A stretch of DNA of 64,000 nucleotides, taken from assembly GCA_016708315.1 (NCBI GenBank), contig JADJGC010000008.1, positions 1 through 64,000 on the forward strand, written 5' to 3'. Below are positions 1-12,300 of this stretch, piece after piece (position 1 is the stretch's first letter; every line of letters begins with the position of its first letter). Under the pieces are notes generated by a model, which did not search any database, was not told where the DNA came from, and saw nothing but the letters and a program-made list of their open reading frames with translations. Source of the DNA: a bacterium (GTDB taxonomy: Bacteria > Zixibacteria > MSB-5A5 > CAIYYT01). A program made the position numbers and the translations under genes.

Positions 1-3000
1 CCAGCGTGGGCAGCCGCCCGAAGGAGTTGATGTATTGCGTCGGGGGAACCAACGCATCGATGAGAACGTAGTAATCCTTGTTGGGTTGCAAAATGTATTG
101 GCCGCCATCCGGCAGGTATTTCATGCCGGTGTAACCGGGAAACCCATCGCTGATGGCGACGAACGGTCGGAATGAACTTCCGAACGTGGTGAAGGTGTAA
201 CTGCGCGCGTCCGGAGTTTGCACCTTGAACCAGGTGCTCTGACCGTAGGGGAAGTCCTGCACACTGGAAGCGTAGCGGGCGTAGATGGCGGAGGTTTCGA
301 TGATGTCACCGTCGAGCGTCGTGGCGATGGCCTGGCGGGTGCCGCCGTAAATGCTCCCCGTGACGCTGCCTTGATATGAACTGGCCTTGACCTGATAGCG
401 GTTCTTGTAAGTGCCGGTCGAAGTCGTTTCCTGGATCGGGATAGGCGTGGGACGTTGCATGAAATCATTGGGTGGATAGGGCACAACCATGATGTCGAAA
501 TCCATCAGCTGGTCCTCGTAACCCAGTTGCGTGTCCACGCGCAGCCGGTAGGTGGTGCGCGGTTCGGCGTTGAGGATGACGCTCTGGCTGGTGGCCGGAT
601 AACGGTCGCCGGAGTACCACGGATTGCCGATGGCGATGCGATTCCAGGCGCAGTAATCCAGCGGACTGGTGGGCATGACGGAGTCGGTGGTGAGCAGGTA
701 GAGCAGCGGCGGGCAACCCGGCCGGCTCTTGATGCTTAGAGTGCCGAACTCGTTTGGCGTCGTGAACTCCCACCAGAGTGATTTGCCGGAGAGCCTGGCC
801 GCTTCCTGCCGGTTGGGGCCGGCCTCGGAAGATTCAATTCCGGCGTTGCGGTTGTTGACCACGACGCGGCGGTAGTAGTCCTTCATGGTCACCGGTCCCA
901 TCGGAGTCGAGACACCCCACGAACGCGGTTCCAGAGTCAGCACCATCCGGCTGGCGAAGTCATCGTTGATGGCCTGGTAGGTGGCGATCAAATCAAAGTC
1001 GGTGTCCGCAAAGGCGCAGATCGCACGGACCGTGACCAGCCCGTTGGGAGGTATGTCCACGGTAAAAGGCTCCTCACCGCGATCGTTGAACGTGTGACTG
1101 GCCAGGGGTTGTCCGGCTTGAGCCAACTGCAGCGTGACCGGTTTCCCGTTGGCGTCCGGATTGAGGCGAAATTCGATCGGGCCGGCGAACTGGGTGGGAT
1201 CGTAGGTAAACCAGATATCGCTGGCACCCGCAACGTCGGCGGGTGACAGGTTGGCGTAGCGCGTGTAGAGCGTGTATTTTTCTCCCAGCACGATCGCAAT
1301 CGGCGCGGTGGGTTCGTCGTTGTCGGGTGTGGGCCGGAAGTCGCAGGCCAGAGTGTATTGGTCGTAGTTGCCGCCGACTGCGAAAGTGATGACCTGGCCG
1401 GGCGCTACGAGTGTCGGTGTGGTGATCGCTTGAAAAGTCGCGGCGTTGGTTCCTGTTGGCCCGTCCGTCGAGGAACCGGTGAGGAGGGAAACCACCGAAG
1501 ATGAGATCGTCGTATCGAGGTGGCCGGAGCCGGGGGCGGTCCATCGATACCACACGGTATGAGGAAGTGGTTCGCCTGGATCGGTGCTGCCGTTGTTACG
1601 ACCCGTCAGCGAATACTTGCGCACTTCACCGTTGCTGTAGGTCGCGGTTGTGAAATCGGTGATGTCGATGGGTTGGCCAAGATCGTCGTTGGCGGGGTTC
1701 GCCCACAGTTCAAAGGAGAGCTGGCCCTCGCCGATCTCGCCGTTTGGAACGGCGAACCACAGGAAGCAAGGTTCGCCCGCATTGACGTTGAAGGTCTTGA
1801 GGCCGGGGCTTTGCGTGACCGGATTGATGGTGCGATCGGCGCCTTGGTCCAGCGCCATCAGCCGCCAGTAGTCTTGCGAAAAATTTCCATCGACACTTCG
1901 CAACGAGAGCGTGCCCGTCTCCACCGGCGTGACGTTCCACCACAGCGAGTTGTTCACGCCGGAGATTGCATAATCGAGCGTCTCATCCAGCTTGGAGTAA
2001 TAGTTGTAGATCAGGGTCTGTCGTGACTGGGTCATCGGTATGGAATTCGTGAAATAATCATTGGCCGGCGGCTGGGTGATGCTGACCTGCAGATCGAATT
2101 CGCCTTCCTCTTCTCCGCCGATGGCGACATAGAGGTTTTGATCCTTGGACACCGGAACGGGAGCGTTGACGCGCGCAAGCTGTCCGAACGAAAAGGCAGT
2201 TGCAGGGCCGGTGAATAGCGCGGCGTTGTGATTGGTGTTGCTGCCCAGCGAGATGTTGGCGTAACCAGCTGCGGGAGCCGCAAACCGGTACCAAACCGTG
2301 CGCTGGAGGTCCAATGGCTCGCCGGTTTGCGTGGAGGCGCCGTGGTTGTTGCCGTGAACCGTATTCGTGTAACGGATGCCGTTGTCGTACTGAACCGCGG
2401 CGAGCGCGATGGCCAACGCCTGCGAAAGATTGTCGTTGGGCGCGTCGTAGCGGAACGAGCACCGAACAGAGAATTCCCCCTCCTTCTCCGCGGCATCCAG
2501 GCGCATGAAATACGTGGTGTCTTTGCGGACGGCGATATTGAATTCGGAGAGGAACGCGTACGGGTCCACGCTGTTGGTCAGGGGAAGGCGATTCTCGGCG
2601 TAGAAGGACAGGTCGGCGAGGTTTGGTGGCCCGTCCGGCGAGGACTTCCAGATGGTGACGTAGGGTTTCTGGAGGGGCTTGGCGAACCCTGCGGTCGAGA
2701 GGGTAACCGTCATCCGGCCGTTCGGAGCGTTCAACATGTACCAGAGGGTTGATCCGCGATAGACAACGGTGGGCTCGGCTGCCTGCTGGGTCGCGTGGAT
2801 GTTGTACTGCTTGAAGTTCACCGGCGGCAGCGCGCTGCCCGTCTGGGGAAAAATCACCGGCAAGGCGTTCTCGAAGGCGTCGTGGTTGGGAAGCGTTCTC
2901 AAATCGAGTTTGAGATCGTAAGTCCCCGGATTGCCGTGGGCTTTGATGAGGTACTCGTACCCCTTGATCAAATCCGCGTAGGGGAGCAGCGGCTTTTCCG

Positions 3001-3193
3001 TCAGGGGATCGGCAGTGGTGGGGATGTAAACAAAGCTCCAGTCCGGCACGGGGAGCGGTGGGGTGTGCGGTCCGGCCGGGGGCGTCTGGCCGGGGAGATT
3101 CGCCTGCGCCAACGCCAGAATTGCGGCGCCGAGCACGCAGGGAATGCCAAGCCGTTTGTCCATGATCTTCTTCGAGCTCCAGCAGATGTGCAT
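1..3193 (-). CDS. Giant secreted repeat protein, C-terminal part beyond the window edge
   Basis: This reading frame stays open from its ATG to the left edge, giving about 1,060 visible residues; the C-terminus is not in the window. The chosen ATG follows a strong ribosome site (AAGGAGG) at good spacing. The N-terminus has a basic start and a hydrophobic stretch ending near LALAQANLPGQ, read as a signal peptide. The rest is a chain of modules of roughly 130-200 residues that begin with an ND-rich motif (NDDL, NDYF) and carry a (W)W/WY-WTAP core, for example VWYRWTAPGSG. Such modules resemble the PPC (bacterial pre-peptidase C-terminal) beta-sandwich, common in exported proteins of Verrucomicrobiota and Planctomycetota. 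No catalytic motif is visible. It is a paralogue of the complete giant gene just upstream on the same strand, 115 bases away. The role is unknown; surface adhesion or substrate binding is inference. Confidence 0.8.
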   Translation of the reverse strand, partial: MHICWSSKKIMDKRLGIPCVLGAAILALAQANLPGQTPPAGPHTPPLPVPDWSFVYIPTTADPLTEKPLLPYADLIKGYEYLIKAHGNPGTYDLKLDLRTLPNHDAFENALPVIFPQTGSALPPVNFKQYNIHATQQAAEPTVVYRGSTLWYMLNAPNGRMTVTLSTAGFAKPLQKPYVTIWKSSPDGPPNLADLSFYAENRLPLTNSVDPYAFLSEFNIAVRKDTTYFMRLDAAEKEGEFSVRCSFRYDAPNDNLSQALAIALAAVQYDNGIRYTNTVHGNNHGASTQTGEPLDLQRTVWYRFAAPAAGYANISLGSNTNHNAALFTGPATAFSFGQLARVNAPVPVSKDQNLYVAIGGEEEGEFDLQVSITQPPANDYFTNSIPMTQSRQTLIYNYYSKLDETLDYAISGVNNSLWWNVTPVETGTLSLRSVDGNFSQDYWRLMALDQGADRTINPVTQSPGLKTFNVNAGEPCFLWFAVPNGEIGEGQLSFELWANPANDDLGQPIDITDFTTATYSNGEVRKYSLTGRNNGSTDPGEPLPHTVWYRWTAPGSGHLDTTISSSVVSLLTGSSTDGPTGTNAATFQAITTPTLVAPGQVITFAVGGNYDQYTLACDFRPTPDNDEPTAPIAIVLGEKYTLYTRYANLSPADVAGASDIWFTYDPTQFAGPIEFRLNPDANGKPVTLQLAQAGQPLASHTFNDRGEEPFTVDIPPNGLVTVRAICAFADTDFDLIATYQAINDDFASRMVLTLEPRSWGVSTPMGPVTMKDYYRRVVVNNRNAGIESSEAGPNRQEAARLSGKSLWWEFTTPNEFGTLSIKSRPGCPPLLYLLTTDSVMPTSPLDYCAWNRIAIGNPWYSGDRYPATSQSVILNAEPRTTYRLRVDTQLGYEDQLMDFDIMVVPYPPNDFMQRPTPIPIQETTSTGTYKNRYQVKASSYQGSVTGSIYGGTRQAIATTLDGDIIETSAIYARYASSVQDFPYGQSTWFKVQTPDARSYTFTTFGSSFRPFVAISDGFPGYTGMKYLPDGGQYILQPNKDYYVLIDALVPPTQYINSFGRLPTL
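2625..2646 (+). repeat. Short interspersed 22-mer, copy 1
   Basis: The 22 bases starting GGTGGCCCGTCC and ending GGCGAGGACT occur exactly three times in this window. This copy is in the partial giant gene; its sense strand encodes SSPDGPP. GTCC and GGAC inside it can pair as a small hairpin. Confidence 0.8.
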
Positions 3194-3208
3194 CAAGAGT
3201 CCTCCTTC

Positions 3209-3214
3209 ATTGTA
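3209..3214 (-). promoter_or_regulatory. -10-like TACAAT box before the partial giant gene
   Basis: TACAAT lies 15 bases before the ATG at 3193, with the ribosome site between. It matches the TANAAT box found at other starts in this window. No convincing -35 box is seen. Confidence 0.4.
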
Positions 3215-3308
3215 AGTCCCAGGGGCTGTCGAAGGGGCGAATTGCAATCAGCCGGGCGGGAGTGGTGTGCGTTCAAGGCGACTCGAAGCGACTCGGGTCG
3301 TCTTCTGG

Positions 3309-6300
3309 TTACGGGGCTTGAATGACCATCGGGTCCGAAGGTTCGATATTGGCCGGTGCGTAAATCCCCGGGAGATTGTAAAAGACCGGCAGTTGAACGA
3401 CGGTCGCTGTCCCGCCGGGCGCTTTGACGTGGATGAGAGGTTTTGTCCTCGCCAGTGTCGGACAACAATACAGGTAATCGGACTGGATGCGGGTGAATCC
3501 CTGGCTGACCCAACCGTCGAACAGCGACATGACGTTGGCATACGTCAACATCTGGTCCCAAGGCGGCGACACACCGGGCGGCCGGTCATTGGGCGCATTG
3601 ACCTCGACGCCGTACAGATCCATCCAAAACGCCCACAAACCGTAGTCGGGGTCAGCTTTTTTGGTGAGAAAGGCCGCGAGAAACGTGGTAATCGGGGTCT
3701 GGGTTTCCGACGGCGTGGCGATTTGCGGGTCTCGAGTGTGAAACGGGTCGGTCATGTAAAAGAACTTCGTGCTCCCGTTAAATAGATACACGGGATAGAT
3801 TCGCGCATACAGCGTGGGAACGAAGCTCTCCTCGTACTGCGCCGGCCCGACCGACGAGTTGTAAGACACACGGACGGCACCCAGACGCAGCGCCGGCCTG
3901 AGCTCGTAAAAGGACTTTGTGTAGTTGGTGCCATTCCAGGAGGCAGCCGCGTTTGTCACGGCGACGAACTGCGGCTGCGGCATCTTCCAGGTAATGGGCA
4001 CGGTCACGGGTTCGGACTCCGTACTGCGGCCCCAGATCGTGCGAATGACGACCAGCTGCGCCTGACTGCCCCAGGGCATGGTGAGTTCCACCTGGCCGTT
4101 GGTCGGTGTGTAGGTGTCAACTTTGCCTGCCTCCCACGTGTGGTTGAACAGGTCGCCATTGAAGTCGCCTGCACCGGTGACATACCAGCCCGGATTGGAC
4201 AGCCGGTATTCCTCGCCCAAGCCCGGAACGTAATCTTGAGTGGCTGGCAGCAGGGTGCCGCCCGAAACGGGCGCGGCACTCCGGAGGTACTGGCTGTATC
4301 GGATTTGGAGCACAGAGTCCGAAGTCAAACCGGTGACGGAAAACGAGGAGGACGCCTGTGTGCCTCCGGCGATTGGCTGCAACTGCGGCGGGTCCGGTGA
4401 CGGTATCGGTTGAGCGCTGTAAACCCCGACTGCCACGGGTGAGGGCTGGTAGCCGGGCTTGGAGAGCCGGAACTGATAAGTGCCGGCCTGTGAAATGGGA
4501 ATGAACAACCGCCAAATGCTCGGGTCCTCCGGGTTGGAAACCAACGGTCTTTCCGTTCCATTGTCGATCCAGGAAGCCGTCGCGCCCGGCGGCACGTTGG
4601 TGATGCTCACCGTCAGTCCGTTCTCGGTATAAGCGATGAGCGCATTGGTGATGTCCAACTGTGGCGGCGGCATCTGGAAGTGGAGATGCACATACTGGAT
4701 GGGGTTGGTTTGCCCGTTGAGGACGCGTGTGAAATAAACGTAACCGTCGCCGAAATCTCCGAGGCCATCGAGGTTGGTGGAGCCCGTGTAAGTCTGCCAG
4801 TCTCCGCCTTCCTGCCGGTAGATAATGGTCGCCCCGTCGTTGTCCGGGTTGACCAAGTCGAGCAGGTAGGGACCGCTGTTGGTGCCGGTCGGGACGGCGT
4901 AGCTGAGCGGCGTGTGATAGACGTAACTTTCCGTGGCGTAGATTTCCGTGCGGTTCGTCCGGTAAGCCACCGCCTTGACTGCAACCGAGTTGGTGATGGT
5001 GAACGGTCCCGTGTAGGGCGTGGCGCCGGGAGATGGCGTGGATCCATCCAGCGTGTAATAGATGACTGCGGGATCATCGGTATCGATGCGGAGCGTGAGG
5101 GCGCCCAAATAGTCGCGGCTGGGCGGAGTGATGCGAAGGTCGTGCTTGAGAGCGGCGTAGAGCGTCAGCAGACTTGCGTTCGCGTCGGACCCAAGCCGCG
5201 CGTCGGCGGGCGCGTGCAGTTTGAACCACAGGTCGTTATTGGTGTAGTCACCGCTGACCGGATAGATCGTGAAGGCGGCGTTGTAGGCCCAGTTGGTCCC
5301 GTTCTCGAAATCCGTCCGTTTGGCCACCAGTTCGGTTGCGTGATCGGGGTCCTGGTTCAGCGGACGGGGCTCCAAAGTGGCCGTGAAGTTAAACACCCCG
5401 CCATCACCTTGCCGGTCGGCGCTGACCCAGAGTTTTTGGCCCGCAACGACTGCGGCGATTACCTCGCGGCCCAGCGAAGGGGCCGTCGTATAGTTGCTCG
5501 CCAGGACATTAAGCGTGGACAACGTGTTCCCTTCCCAAATGTAAATGAGCGGCGTGGGGCTCCAACTGTAACCGTTATAAACACTGTTGGCGTTGACACG
5601 CAGAAAGCCGGTGTACGGCGCATCAAGTGTCCACCACACCGACCCGCCGCCGGTGCCGGGTTTGTTGGGCTCGCCGCCTTCCAGGGTCGAAAGGTACGTG
5701 TAAACGTTCGTGTTCAGTTGGAAGCGCTGAGCTTTGACTTCGACGGTCTCGGCGGCGCTCTGGCGGCCGACGGGAAAGAGCGGAGTCAGTTTCACACTGG
5801 TCGGCTTTCTCAGGACGAACACGTATCTCATGCGGAGGTCTTGCCCCCCGGCTTTCACGACGAGGTTGCCCGGAACGGCGTAGAGGTAGCTTAAGTTGTT
5901 GCCGATGGAGAATACCGAGAGGTCAAACAATCCTTTGTAACGCGGGTCCTTGATACCTTTGTAAGAAACATCGTAGAGGGAACTCCCATTAGTGACGACC
6001 TCGGCCAGTTGCTGGTGGGCGACATAGTTCCACGTCCAGGGCACGTTGATGTCGAGCGCGTTTCTGCCCCAAACGGACGGAAACACTTCAGCGCGCGATT
6101 CCGGTGTGACGATCACCGTCTGCGCATAGGGATCGTTATTTGGCAAACTCACCGGCATATCCATGTTGATGTCGGCGAAGGCGTGGTTGCCCGGGGTTGT
6201 GAATGCCCCGTCGAAGGTGTTGTTCCAGCCGTACACCCAGATGTCGGCGAGGTCCTCCGCTTCGATACGGTACCAGTTGCGGATGTAGAAAGTCCTTGGT

Positions 6301-9300
6301 GGCCCGTCCGGCGAGGACTCCTGAACGGCGGGCCAGAACCCGGCGGGCGCGGTGAACTCGTACAGATAATAGTTGGTCCCATTGATGTTCGTGATCGTGT
6401 TGCGGTTGGTCACAATGGCCACCGCCGCGTTGAAGTAATCATTCCAAGGCGCTTCGGTGATGTTGATGGAATTGTCGGTATCGTCGTTGTTGCCGCCGAA
6501 GGAGCCGCTGGCCTGGATGTAATACTGATTCCCGGCCGTCACGAAGAAAGGCTGCCGGCTGTAGATGTCGTTGCGAGAAAGCAGAGTCAAATTGCTCAGG
6601 CTCGTGCCCGAGTAGAGGTTGGCCCAGCCCTGAAACTGAAGCTGGCCGGACATTGGCGCGATGAACGTGAACCAGAGCGTGCGATCCCCAACCGGCGGCG
6701 GCGGTTCCCCGGGCTCCAGCGTGGCGCTTCCCAGCTTGTAGCGGTAGCTCAGATTGTAAATGCGGCCATTGCCGTACGGGGTAAGCTTCCACTCGGTCAG
6801 CGGAGCGGCTTGGGCGAAGTTGTCGTTGGACACATTGGCGTAGAAATCCGCGTCGATGCCGCCCGTGGACCAGTCCCCGAACTGTACGATGTAGTAGTAA
6901 CCGGGATTGACGGCCACCTCGCGGGTACTGGTGGAGGAGCCGTAAGGCCCGAAGGTGATCGGCTGGCCGAGCGGTGCATCAGGAACGACGGTGGGGATCT
7001 CCGGCCTCAACTGGAAAGAGCTGCCGCCGACCTTGTAGTTGCCGGCGATCATGAACTGGTATTGCCGTCCGCGCTCGGCTTGGAATTCGATGGTCTGCGC
7101 TGTCGAGGATGACTGCGTGAGCGCAGTGATGGCGTTGACCGTAACGTTGCTCTGGTTGACCGTGACGATTGCCTTTCCTGAGAATGGGGAAACCCAGCGG
7201 AGTTCTTCGGTGTAAGGAAAGTTGGACCCGTTGACGGGAGTTTTGCCTCGGAAGCTGATGACCGGCTCGGTCATCGTCGGATAGGAGACAGTCCCGTTTG
7301 GCAGCATTTCGGCGTGGTAGTCGTAAATGCCGATGTTGGTATCAACCATCTCCTCGAGGGACGCATTCAGCGGGATCAGTTGCAGCATGCTGGCGGTCTG
7401 GTTGCCGATCAACAAGCGGCCCGCAGTGGGGATGCTCATGAGGTACCACACGCTGCCGGCATAACCGTCCTCTTCGGTGCCAGCCATTTCGTTGTAGGAG
7501 ATCCACATCGAACGATGTCGAGCGCTGTCGTAAGTCGAGAAGCTGTAGGAAGGGGTTGTGTCAACTTTGAGCGGCGGGATTACGGCCCGTTCGCGAGTGT
7601 CGTTGAAGGGGACGTGAACATCTCGAAGCGTGACGCCCGTATTCTCGGCGCCGGTGACGATGCGAACAGTGTCTGCGTCGTTGCCAGCCACAACCGGCAT
7701 GTACTCCGTGAAGGGGCGGTCCATCCCGTCGAAACGGAACGTGATGTTGGTGCGAGACGACGTGAGCCACCCTTGCGGGTCATTGACGATGTTGCCGTAG
7801 CTGTCCCGGCCGATCTCGAACCAGGGGAACCGGGTGAAGAACCAATAGGGATCCGGGGCGCTGCCGCCGTACGCCAGGAGGAAACTGCGATAAATGATCC
7901 CGTTCACGTAACTGTCTTCCTTGGTCCACAACGGCGTGTCCGGGTTGCATTCGGATCCCAACGGACAACCGATGGGCAATGGCTTTTCTGAGACGCGCAG
8001 AATTCCCCGCGTCGGATACGGGGAAAGAATGACAATGCGATAGTCCGTGGCTGGCTGGATGCCGACCGGTAGGACGAACTTCTGTCCCGACCAGTCGTCG
8101 ACATAAGGATGGTCGAATGAAACATTTCCTTGCCCGACGATTTGTCCGGCCATGTCGATGACCCTGATCTCCGAAGCGAAGAACCGTGGGTAGTAGTCCT
8201 GCACCGGATCGTCGGGTCCGCGTTTGCTGTCCGGATAAACAAACAGGTTGGTCGAATTGCCCGAAGTCCAGGTCCACCACACCGAATAACTGTTGGTGGT
8301 GGGTTGATCGTAGCTCTCCACGCTGGAAGCGTAGGTGTAGAAACTGACGGAGTTGGCGCCGGACAGGGCAATGGCCGAATTGTAATTGTCGTTGTAGGCC
8401 GACAGCGCGCCGTTGAGCGTCAATGTGAACTCAGACGGCCCGCTGCAGACCGCCACGCGATAGGTCTGACCTGCGACGGCCGAGAAGACTTTTTCGCCAA
8501 TCGGATTGAGCGCGCTGACGTTGTCACCAGTGTAAACGTAAACCGGCAGTTCGCAGGCGACGTAAACGATCAGGTTGGTCGGCGCGACCCAGGTGTACCA
8601 GACGGAACGCTGGTTGGGCGCAGGCTCGTTGAGCTGTCGGGTGGCGCCGTAATTGTAGCCCCGCTGCGAATAAGTATAGAGGATGCCGTTCGTGAAGACG
8701 GTGTTCTGCCGGCTGGTGATTTCGAGCGCGTTGACAAAATCGTCGTTGGCCGGCAGCACGTAATAGGCCGCCGTGGCGTTGAAATCCCCTTCCAGCTTGC
8801 CTGGCCTGGTGTCGAACGAAACTCGGTAGTCCTGGTTTCTGGCCAGAGACTCGACGATTCGGCCGTTCACGTTGTTGGTGATCTCGACCAATTGCAGCAG
8901 GTTGGTTCCTTGCCAGAGGCAGGCCGTCTTTTCAGCGGAGTCCACAACCATGGTGCCGTCGAGGCTGGGCGCGTAACGCCACCACACGGACTCGCCGATG
9001 CTCTGCGGCTTGATGGGTTCGCCCGACTCAATCGTGGCGTGGTCGGTGAACGCCTTGAAGGTGGACCGTTCCAGCGGCAGCGCGTCAGTCAAAAGATCAT
9101 TGGCGGGCTGCTCGGAAAGCATGATGTCGAGCGTGTAGTTCTGGATGCTCAGGTCGTACACCCGGATGAAATACTGCGTGCCGGGCGTGAGTGGGAAGTC
9201 CTCCGGGTTGAGCGAGACCAGGTCGGTTGGATCGTTCCCGGAATAGACGTTGACGAAGGTGGAATAATTTCCCGTCAACCGCGCGCGGCCGTGACCGGAT

Positions 9301-12300
9301 ATTGGGGAAGTGATCTTGTACCAGACGGAGTGGACTTGGTTGGACTCGAAACTTTCGGCGGTCGCGCCAACCAGACGGCCCTTGGTGCTGCCGACGGCTT
9401 TTCTGCCGTTCTCGTACGTGGCCGTTTGCAACGGGATCACCATCGCGTCGTTGAAATCGTCGTTGCTGGCGCGGGTGGTCAGGTTGAGCTTGATGCGGTG
9501 CGGCGATCCCAGGCCGGCGACGCGGAAGTACACCAGTTGACCTTTGGTCACGTAGGCGCGCGAGAGAGTTTCGGGTTCGATCTTAAACGAATAGTTATCG
9601 TTGGTTGCCGGACGATTCCCGAACTGCACGTGAAACGTGTAAACCTGGTCCATCGTAGCGTGGAAATAACTCTGCGGGGCCATGCTGGAATCTCCCGCGT
9701 AGTGGGCATAAAGATATTGCGGCAGGAGGTCCTCATAGCGGTCTCCGGTGAAGACGTCGATCAAGAAGGAGGTTCCTCGCGGCGACAACAGTTTGGTGAG
9801 GTAGGCGTCGCCGTTGAATTGAGCGCGCCAGCGCCACCAGCCCTCGCGATACGTGGTGTAGGCAACGTTGCCCGCAAACAGGGCCGTGTAGGTGTCGGCG
9901 ATGGGCGCACCGGCAACCGTGGCGTTCGTGGCGGGGTCTTCGGTATCAAAATTCGGCATCAGTGTGAACGATGAAAATGAATCCTTGTTGTCCGCGTGCG
10001 GCAGTTCGACCAGATCGCTGAAGTTGTTCCCTGTGAACGCTTGAATCGTGAGAAACTCGACCGGCTGGGATTGCCAGCTGACCAGCGTGGTCCCAAAGCC
10101 CGGAGTCGAAAACAGGAAGAGCTGCCCGACGCTGATGTCCAGGTCACCGCTTTCGGGCGCCGTCCATTGATACCAGACTGTCGTCGGCCACGCGTTGGAA
10201 GGTTCGCTCGTCTGCAAAGTGGCGCCCAGGGTCGTCGAGTCGTATGAGACGGCCGAGAGCAGATAATTGTCCTGCTGCTCCTGGACGCCGGCTGGCAGTC
10301 GTACCGTGGCGGGGAAATCGTCATGCGGCGGCGCCAGGTGAAACTTCGGTGCGAAGCTGTAGATCGCCTTTGTGCCCGCTACCCGAAGTTTGTAGCTGCC
10401 GCTGGTGGGCAGGACGAAGAAATAGTTGTTGGTCGTGATTCCCGGGAAGTGATAGTCGGTCGCCGTGTGATATTGCAGCGGTATCTGAGTCAGAGAGGCG
10501 GTGCTCTCGCCCTGCCAGAGCGTCGCTTCCACACCCGCCGTGAGCGGCACTTCCAATGTGCCACCTTGCAACGTGCTGAAGTGCCACCACGTGCTGTTCC
10601 CGCTGATCTCGCCCGTTTCATTGGTGGCGGCATGGGTGTAGGCCGAATAGACTTGCCCGGCGAAGATCGGAATCGCGTTGGTCAAGAGGTCGTTCAATGG
10701 CGTCGGGTAAAACTCGATCTGAACCTGGAATTCTCCTCCATCTCCAGGCGACAGACCGTTGTTGACTGAAATGCTGTATTCGGTCCCGGCCACGGCCATG
10801 AACTCTGTGGGCTGGCGAGCCAGCAAGACAGGGCTGAGACCAGCCAGATTGTCGCCCGTGTAAACCCCGTAGATGAAGTGGTTGGTTGCGCCACTGTAAT
10901 TGTTGAAGACATTGATCTGCGCCAGGCCATTGGTTGGCGCCACCCAACGATACCAGAGCGAGGTGACGCGGGCCGCATCGGTGGTGATGATCCCCTCATC
11001 CTCAAAGGTGCCATCCCACTCGTTGTCTTCGCGCGTGGCGCCGCTGATGTCGCCCAGCGCGCCGTAAGTTTGCGGCGCTTGTCCGTTGTTGTAGGTGGCG
11101 CCTTGGAAGAGCAGTGTCAGATCGATGCGCTCGGCGAAATTGTCGGGCTGCTTGAGCGTGACGGTCACGGGCAGGTAATCCGAATCGGCCCAGCCGTTCC
11201 GTTGCGCATAGTACCAATAGGTGCCTGGATGGATGTAGGTCACATTGACAAAGGGTTGAACCGAACCATTGATGCGCTTTCGGTTTGCGTAATTGGTGGT
11301 CCAGTTCCAGACGTAGCTCGGACGGAACAGGGTCAGCGTGTTGAGGGTGGGCGCCGAGATCTGGAGGTTTGTCCCGAGGGCTGAGTTGGGCAGTGGCATC
11401 TTCGCATTGTAAATGCGGTCCACCCAGTCGGCGGCGGTGTAGCCCGGTTTGGTCGCCGAAAAGATGTAATACGAACTGTTGTCGGGTGTCTGAGGGATCG
11501 GGCCGGTGTAAATGTTCGTGATCCACGCGAGACTGCGTGGCGGCGGACCGGCGTCTTCATTGCCGCGGCTGTAAACGATCGCAGCGTTGGTGGTGCCGTT
11601 GTTCGCAACAATGTCGAAGGAGTTTGCGAACACCCGGTTCCCGGGCGACACCGTCACCGGACCCACTTTGAATGTCGCGGTGTATTGGTTGGTAATGCTG
11701 TTCCTGGTACTGAGCTGTGAATAGCAGTGGATTTCTGCGGTGCCATCCAGCGTAAACGGACCGGTGTACTGCAGCCAGTCGCTCAGGTTGGTCCGGTAAT
11801 AAATACGGTCACTGGGTCCCAGTGGCGTGAGTGTGAAAGCAGTGGCGTTGCTGTAGGAATTTGCGACGGGACTGATGGCCACACCGGCCACGAACACATA
11901 CGAATTGGTCTGAATCATCGGATTGTAGCCATCGCGCATCGCGAGCCACGTAATCGTCGTGTCTTCATTCACCAGAATCGGCTGGGCGTAGATGGCCGAG
12001 TTGGTCGTGGGAACGGTTCCATCGAGCGTGTAAAAGATCTTCAGCGGCTTGGGATTGCTGCCTCCCTTGGCCGTGACCGGCGTGTTGGGAATGCTGATGA
12101 GACCGCCGGCCGGCGTTACCGCGAGATCCGCCACATTGAAGGTGGCGTTCCATGTCACCGGATCGCTGTCCAGCCAGCCGGCGCGTTGCATCTGGAATTG
12201 GTATGTCCCGCTGGCGTTGATTTGGAAGGATACCGACGGCGACTCCGTGGTGACTTTGTTGGTGATCCAGTCCTCGCCGGACGGGCCACCAGAATGGGTC

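Noticed and set aside
4680..5894. Plus-strand open frame of 404 codons
   Set aside because: Antisense shadow of the giant gene, same composition bias, no ribosome site or motif.
8130..9974. Plus-strand open frame of 614 codons
   Set aside because: It lies antisense to the giant gene; its peptide is low-complexity Gly/Val/Arg-rich sequence caused by GC-biased third positions on the other strand, with no domain.
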